From Calycina herbarum (taxonomy: Eukaryota; Ascomycota; Leotiomycetes; Helotiales; Pezizellaceae), in NCBI GenBank assembly GCA_001414485.1, contig LLEY01000055.1, positions 124,001 through 188,000 on the forward strand: a stretch of DNA of 64,000 nucleotides, written 5' to 3'. A model generated the notes under the pieces. It worked only from the letters and a program-made list of their open reading frames with translations. It was not told the DNA's origin and ran no database searches. Position 1 is the first letter of the stretch. Each line of letters opens with the position of its first letter. This document shows positions 55,465-64,000 of this stretch, one piece after another. A program made the position numbers and the translations under genes.

Positions 55465-55690
55465 TATAAAAATCCTTTATAGTTAAGATATAAGATCTTA
55501 TATAAAAATCTGTTATAGTTAAGATATAAGGTCTTATACGAAAATCCTTTATAGTTAAGATATAAGATCTTATACAAATATCCTTTATAGTTAAAATATA
55601 AGGTTTTATACGAATATAATAGTCTAAAGTATATAGTAGACGACTATAAACACGATAGTCTAAAGTATATAATAGACGACTATAAATATA
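55465..55690 (+). repeat. Tandem repeat, 36-bp units
   Basis: About four to five copies of a unit containing TTTATAGTTAAGATATAAG then TCTTATACAAA-like sequence, followed by two copies of TCTAAAGTATATAGTAGACG ACTATAAA. It gives the periodic minus-strand frame at 55377-55577. Confidence 0.82.
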
Positions 55691-55799
55691 ATAGAGAATA
55701 TAAATTTAGTAGATATATAAGAACCTATATAAGGATCTTCGTAGTAGTTAATAGATATATTTAACTAGTAGTAGCGAGAGATATAGCTTCTTACTAAAA

Positions 55800-58700
55800 G
55801 TTAGAACTAATTAATAGCTAATCTTTCTAGCTATTAAGAAGAAGCTCTTATAAGGTTTAAAGAAAGACTTTCTTCTTCTAACCTTCTATAACCTACGTCT
55901 ACGTCTACCTCGATACTAGTATTAGTTACGAATACTAATTATAAGCTAAAACACTACCTTCTATACTTAGAAAGATATAATAGAAGTACGTCTAACCTCT
56001 TTTCTTAATTCGAAGGCCTTTTATAAGCAAAGCTAGAAATCGACGGTCTATTAATTAGATAAGAGAAGAAAAGAGTCTAGTATATCTTTAGAAGACTCTT
56101 AGAAGACGCAGCTATAAGGATTTTCTCTTAGATAGAATACGCTCGCTTAGAGAATAAGTTTACAGTTATAGAATTTTTAAGACAGCTTCGTATAACGTTC
56201 TATAACCCTCGGCTATAGTAGAAAGCGCTTAGCTAGATTAACTAGACGAAGTAAAACTAATAACCTTTTAGTAAATTCCTTAACGAATTCGATTAGCTAA
56301 TTCTAGAAGCTTCTAGCTAGAGATAGGATAACGTAATTAAGAAGAGTTACTTAAAAGCTACTCTTAGTATAAAGCTAATTACTATAACTATTAGTATCTA
56401 AGAAGATAGTATCTACGATAGATACTATAAACAATTATAAATAATTACTAATTAGCTAAACAAAGTCGCTAATCTTATATCTTAGTAAACGAAGAAGTCT
56501 TAAACGATTTTATCTAGAGCTAGAACTACGTACGAATCTAAAGATAGTTTCTTATATAATATAATAGACTAGAAACCAACTATAGCAGTCTTCTCCGCTT
56601 ACTTAAAAGAACTATAATAAGGCTTAGACGAAGTCTTTACTAAAAGAAGAAGCTTAGGCCTCTATCTAAGATATAGACTTAAAGAACACCGAGTCTAGAA
56701 TTATAAAACAAAGATAAAGTAGACGACGAAGAAGGTCTAAGCAGCTTCTACTTAGAAGGAAGATATTAGAATCGTAGAAGTCTCTAACTCTAATAATTTA
56801 GAAAAAGAATAGCTTCTAGTAAAAGACGTTATTAGAAGTAGAAGAAGGTTTTAAAGAAAGTAGTAGAAGAATAAATTAAGTTTTAAGAGAAGTTAATAGA
56901 TAGTTCTCTATTTTTAGTTTCTATATTAGTTAATAAAGAATGTTTTATAAAGACTCTTCTTAACTCTAGATATTTATTATATAGACTTATTAGCTCCTCT
57001 TTTATTACCTAGAATAACCTTTAGTATATTTCTATCTCTTTTTAAGAGCTCTCTAGCTTTAATACCTTCTTAGATAATATAGTAATAGAAGTTACTACTA
57101 TCTCTTTAAATATTAACAGGTACTATAAAGCTAGGTTATTTCTCTATATTATTCCTTACTTAGAATTATATAATATAATTCTAGGACTTCTCTAGATTAT
57201 TAAGTAAGACGCTTGAATTAATAGTCTTACTTTAGAATATCTTATTTTCTTAATAAATACGCTTATACGAAATTAAGCTAAAAGACTAGAAGCTAACTAC
57301 TATATAGACTCCTTAGATTACTAGCCTATCTCTATTAAAGCCTTTTAGATAATAACGAATAAGTCTTATTAAAACGTATAAGTGTTCTTAGCTAGCTTAT
57401 AAGATAATATAAAAGCTCTTAAGAAGATAAAGAAGATAAAGATAGATTCTTAAACAAAGCTACTACTATAGTTCTAGGATTATCTTAGCGCTTTTTATCT
57501 AAAAGACTTAGATAAAGTACCTTCTTTATAAGGCGATAGAATAGACTACTAGATTAAACTTATAAAAGAAGATAGAAAGGAAGCTATAGTTTCTTAGAGA
57601 CTGCTTTATAATATATCTTTAGATAAACTTCTTATTCTTTAAAGAACGCTTATAGAGTATATAGATAAAGGCTAGATTCAAGTTAGTAATTCTTCTACTA
57701 CTATCTCTATACTCTTTATATAAAAGCTAGAAGAAGGTCTACGATTCTATATTAATTACTATATACTAAACAAAGTTACGTAAAAAGACTAGTATCTACT
57801 TCTTCTAATCTACGAAACCTTATAATAAGCTAGTAAGGTAAGATAGTATATAAAACTTAATATAAGCTAGGCTTTTTATAGAATTAGAATTATAAAAGAA
57901 GATAAATAGAAGATAGCTTTTTATATAAGATATAGATTATATAAATAGCTAGTTACCTCTTTTAGACTTATAAACGTACTAAGTACGTTCTAAAGATATA
58001 TTAACTAGACGCTATAAAAATATCTTAATAACTTCTACTCTACTTATATAGACGATATTCTAATCTTTATAAATAGAACTTTTAAAGAATACGAGAAATA
58101 AGTTAAGCGTATACTAAAAGAGCTTAAAGACGTAGAGATCTTTCTTAATATCGATAAATACAAATTCTTAGTTATATAGACGAAGTATCTAGAGTTTATT
58201 CTTAATATTAACTTAGAAGTAGAAATAGATCTAGAAAAGATAAAGATAATCTTAGACTAGGAAGCACCTATAATAGTTAAGGCTATATAAAGCTTTCTTA
58301 GCTTTATAAACTTCTACTAAAACTTTATTAAGAACTATTCTAATATTATAAGACCTCTTATAAAACTTACTTATAAAGAATATATATTTATATAGATAAA
58401 TAAATATTAAGACGTCTTTAAAAGACTTAAGTATATATTTATAATAGCTCTAGCTCTTATACGATTTAAGCGCGAAAGATAAACGATTATAGAAATAGAC
58501 TCTTCTAACTAGTATATTAGTAGCGTACTTATATAATATAATAACGAAGGACTATTATAACCTTATATCTTCTTTTTAAAGAAGAACTTATCTACTAAAT
58601 ATAATTACGAAATCTACGATAAGAAGACACTAGCTATTATATAGTACCTAGAGGCTTAGAATTCTAAGTTATAAAGCGTAGATAGCTTTAAAATTTAAAT

Positions 58701-58950
58701 AGATTATAAGAGTCTTAAGTACTTTATAATAGTTTAGAAGCTTATAGAATAATAAATATAATAGTCTCTAGCTCTTTTAAAGTATAACTTTACTATTATA
58801 TATATATAACGAAACTAGTATCTAACTATAAAGGTATCGAGTTCGATAATTAGTATATAGATAAAGAAGACAAATATTATATAGTGTTTACTTAGAGATA
58901 AACTCGCTACTTATATCAAAGATATAAAGCAAAGTAATAAGATTAATAAC
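55800..58950 (+). mobile_element. Degraded Ty3/gypsy remnant (gag-pol, plus strand)
   Basis: A retroelement gag domain is legible from about 55.95 kb (EIDGLLIR..EKKRV.YIFRRL, ENKFTVIEFLRQLRITFYNP), then reverse transcriptase from about 57.7 kb (SILFI-stop-KLEEGLRFYINYYILNK, AFYRIRIIKEDK, STYIDDILIFINRTFKEYEK) and RNase H near 58.5 kb (QTIIEIDSSN-like). It is divergently oriented from the remnant at 52.0-55.0 kb, with the tandem repeats between. No LTRs were resolved. Confidence 0.7.
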
Positions 58951-59108
58951 TAAAGTTAAGTATAAAGCTCTTATCTAATAGCAGACGTACTAGTCTTATA
59001 TAAAACCTTCGTTCTCTAAGTATATCGTCTATATCGTCTATATCGCTTACGTCGCGCGCGATCTAGGTAATATAGGCGATATAGACGATTACGTTATATA
59101 ACTATATA

Positions 59109-60949
59109 ACGTGGTTTATTACCGAGTCGTATATATTACTAAGTCGCGTACTTTTTTATATTTTACTATCTACTACTTTTAACACGTATTTTCTTAATAA
59201 CTAATAATAGAATTCTAATCTAAAGAAGAACGAATTATCTTAGCTATCGAGGCTATTTAAATATCTAAGAATAGTAGTTATTATAAAGCTATAAAGCTCT
59301 ATAATATCCTCGAAGTTATACTACGTAATAGAATAGCTAGTCGAACTCTTTAATACGAAACTAAGGCTAATTACTATAAGTTAACTAAAGTAGAGAAGAA
59401 GGTAATTATTTAATATATACTTAATTTAGATATAAGAGGATTTACACTCTAGCTACCTAGTATAGAAGATATAGTAAATTATATTCTTAAGTTATATAGT
59501 AGAGGACACGTTAGTAAGCTCTAGATATATCGATTTATATAACAACGTCTAGAGTTAAAAACGTGTTTTAATCACGTCTATAACTTCTAAAGAGCTCTCT
59601 ATAAGGATCCTAAACTTATTAGAGCGTGGTTTCAGCTTATAGAGAATCTAGAATAGCGATTTCTATAACTTTAATAAGACTGGTTTTATAATAGATGTTA
59701 TCTACGTAGGAATAGTTATTATACGTACTAATCGATATAATAGAGATAAGGCTATCTAGCTAGGTAATTAGAAATAGACTATAGTAATTGTCTATATTAA
59801 TAGAGAGGGTTTAAGTATCTCTCTATTCTTAGTAGTTTAAGAGAAAAATCACCTTACTAGTTAGTATACTAAGAGCGGTCTTTCTAATAACTAGGTAATT
59901 AAACTAATAAGTAATAGATAGACTAATAATAAGACAGGTCTAGAATAGCTTAAACACTTTAATAAATATACTCGGAGTTAAGCAAAAGAGCTATATCGGA
60001 TATTAGTTCCAGATAGATATAAAAGCTATAAATTAGTAATATTCTAAGAGTATTATAAAGCTAATAATATTATTACTCTCTATCTACTCTTGTATTTATT
60101 CTATCTTATCTAGCTACTTAACGTTAGATGTTTTAGTATTCTTAAATATATATATAGACGTGAAATTAAGACCTTTATCAAGGCTTATATTAACTATATT
60201 ACTAAGGTCGAGTTCTTTTTAGCTTTCTATATAGCTTATAATAAGTTAATTATAACCTAAAACGCTAAAGCTAGGTTCTATAGAGCTGGCCTAGTATCTC
60301 TAGATCCCTAGACTATAATCTTAAAGCTTGATATTAAGTTATAGACTCCTATACCTACTAGACCTCTCTCTACCGACGCTACTCTATAGGCTTCCTAGAT
60401 ATCTTATAACTCTACTAAAGCTCTTTCGTAATTAACTCTTATTAAAGATTATATTACTCGTTACTAAGAAAGCTCGCTAATACCTATTTTCTAGATAATA
60501 ACTTCGTTAGCGAAAGATATAAAGCGATTAGCTTATAAGATAACTCTCTTATTAGCCGAGAACTATATACTTCGAGTAGTAAATAAAGCTCTTAGTAAAC
60601 GCCGGAGAGCTAAAAAGTCCCGTGTCTAAGAAGAAGGTGTACTTACTATAGAGGATATATAGAACAGATTAGCTTAGAAGAATACGAAGAAGCAGGTTCG
60701 ACGTAGTAAGCGCTTAAGAGAGAGTAGAGAGAATAAAGAATAATCGACTTAGTAACGTTATAGTACTTACGAGAAAACTAGTTATAATACGCGGACTTAT
60801 TAAGAGGCTATAGATATATCTAGTTTATTAGATTCCGAGTAGTTTTAATAATTTTAATATATTATAGTAGTTTTATTATATTTTAAGATAGTAAGATAGT
60901 AGAAAAGTACGCGACTCGGTAATATATACGACTCGGTAATAAACTACGT
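59109..60949 (+). mobile_element. Fot1/pogo-type DNA transposon, full length, inactive
   Basis: 1,841 bp with TA duplications at 59107-59108 and 60950-60951. Inverted ends start ACGTGGTTTATTACCGAGTC / ACGTAGTTTATTACCGAGTC and share about 50 bp. The plus strand encodes the transposase remnant: FYNFNKTGFIIDVIY near 59665, then VPDRYKSYKLVIF, LLNVRCFSILKYIYRREIKT and the C-terminal ALSKRRRAKKSRV near 60590-60630. Many TAG/TAA stops. It belongs to the same subfamily as the 48515-51800 remnant. Confidence 0.82.
59170..60800 (+). pseudogene. Fot1/pogo transposase pseudogene
   Basis: DDE_1-type frame with stops. The second catalytic region (VPDRYKSYK) and the basic C-terminus are readable. Confidence 0.72.
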
Positions 60950-61699
60950 TATAACTTCTAATAATCCTATAATAGTAGGATTCTAAAACTCTTAAATACT
61001 CTTCGTATTACTAATTCCCTCTTATATTATCTTCTATTCCTTAGATATTATATCTTATCTTATTAGAGCGTTATCTAGACTACTTCCTATATTCTATAAT
61101 TTATAATACTATTCTCTTCTTAGACTAGCGTATTCTTACGTTTAAGTATAACCTAAGAAATATTATTAGAAGGCTAGTAGCCTTCTCTTCCTTCTATTAT
61201 ATTATTAATATCTATTTATAAAAATAGACTTAAATAATATAGAATTCTAAATACTTTTTAAATTAAATAATTAGAACGTGAAATAATTCTCTATACTTAA
61301 TATACTTAAGTAAAACCGGTTATTACTATGTTAGTATCGCTAGTAGTTCTAAGTACTCTAAATATACTAGGAAGAGTAAGCTCTATAACGTTAAAGAATA
61401 AAACCGAATACTTTTATCTTTCGAGTAGGAATCTCTTAATACTTAGAAGCAGCGATTATAATAGAAGAAGGAAACCGCTTATAAGGTTTAAGAAGAAGTT
61501 ATATAGAAGATCCTCTAGCTATAGAAACAATAGCGCTTTCTTACTAAGTAGGAGTAGAAGATACTACGTCGTAGTCTCTTAAATCTATAAGAGCTTAATA
61601 AGATAGAAGAGAGAGAAAAAGAAAAGAAGGAGAAAGAAGAGAAAGAGTAGAGAGAGATAGCGGTTCTCTATCTAGTAGTCTTATCTACTTCTACTAATC

Positions 61700-63200
61700 T
61701 TATTCCTAAGCTAAGTCTTAACCTAGCCTTCTTAAAGACCTTCTCTTCTAACTACGAGATATAAGTAAACCTAGGTTTTATTAATAGAATTTCTAAAGTT
61801 CTACTAAGTACTAGTTAAGATTGCTTTTTAGTTCCTAGGTATTTTCTAAGTATAAGTAATCTATCTATTTTATTAAGTACTTAATCTTAATTCTAATAAT
61901 ATAGTAGTCTAAAATCTTTTTAACTTTATATTCGACGTTTAAGTTAAGAGGTTAGATTTCTATAAGTAGAGCTAGTAGTACTTCTAGTAGTACTAGTTTA
62001 AGTAAGAATATATAGAATACTAGGTATATATTTATAGTTTATAGTAGTACTAATTTATAATTTAAAGATTCTCTAACTTACTTAATTCTAAATAGTCCTA
62101 GTTTCTTATAGTTTAATTTATTACTAGGTCTCTTAGTATTAATATTTTTTTATATTAGATAAACTTTATCTCTCTCTTTTAACGTTAGCTCTTAACTACG
62201 TTGTTTATTATAGTAGTATATATTTTATTCTACTATAAACTATAAATCTTCTACTAGTTCTTTATATAGCTCTTTAACTTTTAAGACCTGAATTCGAGTA
62301 AGTTAGTTATTTATTATCGAAGTTAATAGTTCTTAATATACTACTAATTCGTATCTAAAGTTAGTATAAAATAGTATAACTAGTATTATTTCTATTATTA
62401 AACTATTATAAGCGAATTATACTAGTAGTAGTAATTTAACCTAGTTATTCTACTAGTAGTTTATATAATAACGAAGGTATATCTTAACTACTTAGTTTAT
62501 ACGTTTATTTCCTCTATTTATCTATAAATAGAAAACTATAAACAGCTTTCTTTTTACTTCTAATTATTCTATAAGAGCTACTTAAAACTTTAAGATAAAG
62601 AGCTTATCTCTATCTAAGAGAATTTCTTTTAGTAGTTTATATCTTAAGACTACTTCTCTAAGAAATATAAAAGCTAATTCCTTAGCTATACTTAACTCTA
62701 TATATAGTACTAGAATTATATACTTTATAAGTTGTTTTATAATAACTAGGATTAAGTTATACTTAACTCTTATTATTAGATCCTTAGATTTTAGTAGCTT
62801 AATAATAAAATCCTAGAATATTAATTTCTAAGGTATTTATAGTACTAGAGTAGTATTTATCTAGCTATAAGATATATAATAAGAAGCCTTACTTCTAGTA
62901 TAGATATTATACTCTGTTATTACTTTCTTAACTATTATTATAAGTCTATTAACCTTATACTATTATCTTATTCTCTAAAGAGTCCTTCGAATTCCTTAGT
63001 ATCTATAAGCTAGTTATAATAGAACTATTAGGAATTAATCGGAATAATCGGAATTAGAAATACCGAGTCTACGTACTAAATAGAATACGATACAGATGTT
63101 GTTTTAGGATTTAGAATAGCTAGATAGCTCTAGACTTACTATTGTCTAAACCTCTTATAAATAGCTGTCTCCTCTTTATTAGAAAAGACTAATTTAGTCT
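61700..63200 (-). pseudogene. Gypsy integrase C-terminus with chromodomain (chromovirus remnant)
   Basis: Minus-strand reading: integrase C-terminal DKVYLI-stop-KNINTKRPSNKL, NYKKLGLFRIKQVRESLNYK, then a chromodomain-like module NVEYKVKKILDYYIIRIKIK YLIK.IDYLYLENT at about 61.95-61.84 kb. Upstream integrase core sequence is only hinted at. Stops throughout. Confidence 0.68.
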
Positions 63201-63332
63201 TTTCCTTCGTATTAGAGCCTAGTATTCAGATATGCTATTCTATCGAACGTACTTCTATATACCTTTTTTATAGTAGTATCTGTTTTATACTATTATATTA
63301 AAAGACTAAATTCGACTCTGCCGAGGACGGCC

Positions 63333-63459
63333 TGTTATAATATCTTACTCGAGCGCGCCGGCGTACCTGCTTCGAATTCGATTCGGCCTAGATTCGGATT
63401 AGTATATTAATAACCTTAAATAGCTAGATAATCAGAGACTACCTAGATAGCTAGTAACA
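63333..63459 (+). repeat. Possible short LTR
   Basis: Starts TGTTATAATATC and ends CTAGTAACA (TGTTA/TAACA inverted ends), 127 bp and more GC-rich (GAGCGCGCCGGCG) than its surroundings. No partner copy lies in the window, so it may be a solo or edge LTR. Confidence 0.3.
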
Positions 63460-64000
63460 CCGGGGTTTAGTATCTAAACAGTTAGCTAGTAAAATCGTAG
63501 GCGGTTCCTATGTTAATAGAAATAGACTATACTAAGTACTTCTAAGACTTCTAATAACTCTCTTTATATAGGGATTATTATATAAGATATAGATAGTCGA
63601 CGATATATAGTTACCTAGAAGGCTTCTGAATCTACCTCTTAACCTCTCTCTCTCTTTTCGAATCGACATACGATATATCGAATTCTAAAGCTCTGTTTAA
63701 GAGCGTTAAGTAACCTACTAGAGAAACTAGTAGGTCTCTATCCGAAAGGTCTACGAATCGCACTCGTACGTCTAAAAATAACAGGTCCTAGAAAGGAAAG
63801 AGCCCTGCTTGAAACTCTAAAGACAATCGAGACTTTTCTAATATAGACGAGATATAAAGCGTAGTATAAGGCTTAGAAGAAAAACTTTAAGATAATAACG
63901 ATCGGTTTATATAGTTAGAATCAATTATAAGCGAACTTAGGAATTAAATCAGAGACTCTTAACCTTAATAATCCTAATCTGAGAACGACTCTCCTTCTCT

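Larger units (their letters stand above)
41691..64000. other. AT-rich, RIP-mutated transposon block
   Basis: Gene-free. Some lines (for example 53221-53340) contain no CpA or TpG at all and a large excess of TpA, the product of CpA-to-TpA mutation. All recognisable coding traces belong to retrotransposons or DNA transposons and are interrupted by stops, mostly TAG and TAA. Confidence 0.85.

Noticed and set aside
55377..55577. 66-residue open frame with repeated YLNYKG
   Set aside because: Produced by the 36-bp tandem repeat in RIP-mutated DNA.
61328..61582. 84-residue basic open frame in the RIP block
   Set aside because: An isolated open stretch among stop-filled transposon remnants, probably part of a retroelement gag in which stops happen to be absent.
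1..64000. CRISPR arrays, rRNA genes, centromere or telomere repeats
   Set aside because: No regularly spaced identical repeats of CRISPR type, no rRNA sequence, and no TTAGGG arrays were seen; the short tandem repeats present are microsatellites or transposon-internal.

Overview
The window comes from a filamentous ascomycete (Pezizomycotina). Short introns of about 50-140 bp with GT..AG ends and CTAAC/CTGAC branch sites, the fungal protein families present, and transposons mutated in a repeat-induced point mutation (RIP) pattern all point this way. The style fits Leotiomycetes/Helotiales (Botrytis, Sclerotinia relatives), but that placement is inferred from protein and transposon families, not from a marker gene.

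Positions 1-41,480 are ordinary gene space. In order they hold: an FAD-dependent monooxygenase (216-1744, +); a gamma-tubulin complex component of GCP5 type (1849-5268, -); a GT15 alpha-1,2-mannosyltransferase (5512-6855, +); an aquaporin-like MIP channel (8789-9933, +); a small conserved-looking Ser-rich protein after a long empty stretch (13473-13721, +); a class C beta-lactamase-like serine hydrolase (15446-16826, -); an aromatic/kynurenine-type aminotransferase (19375-21390, +); a UDP-glucose 4-epimerase with a long disordered tail (22635-24808, -); a methylenetetrahydrofolate reductase (25680-27650, +); a tandem exon-array gene (34595-38284, -); and a PQ-loop membrane protein (40127-41092, -). 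The genes are unrelated housekeeping or accessory functions. I see no biosynthetic cluster or joint pathway. Several intergenic and intronic spots hold small non-autonomous repeats: a Stowaway-like MITE, a foldback element, and a dispersed ~90-bp family bounded by TTGTTCCA/TGGAACAA.

A complete but dead Mutator-like (MULE) DNA transposon lies at 30253-33437, with ~136-bp terminal inverted repeats and a perfect 9-bp target duplication.

The most unusual locus is 34595-38284. A first exon and an acidic/basic C-terminal exon flank ten homologous exons. Each encodes one ~33-55 residue domain and is bounded by phase-1 introns, so cassettes can be added or skipped without changing frame. Six look usable and four are damaged (frameshift, stop codon, lost donor). 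This looks like a duplicated-exon array in active decay or under alternative splicing.

From about 41,690 to the end the DNA turns AT-rich, nearly free of CpA/TpG in places, and carries no live gene. It is a pile of RIP-mutated transposons: a full-length Ty3/gypsy element with 329-bp LTRs and a 5-bp TSD (42046-47964) nested in a palindromic-ended element; a Fot1/pogo element (48647-50507) nested in another Fot1/pogo copy; two divergently oriented gypsy remnants (about 52.0-55.0 kb - and 55.8-58.9 kb +); a further Fot1/pogo element (59109-60949); and a chromodomain-bearing gypsy remnant (about 61.7-63.2 kb).
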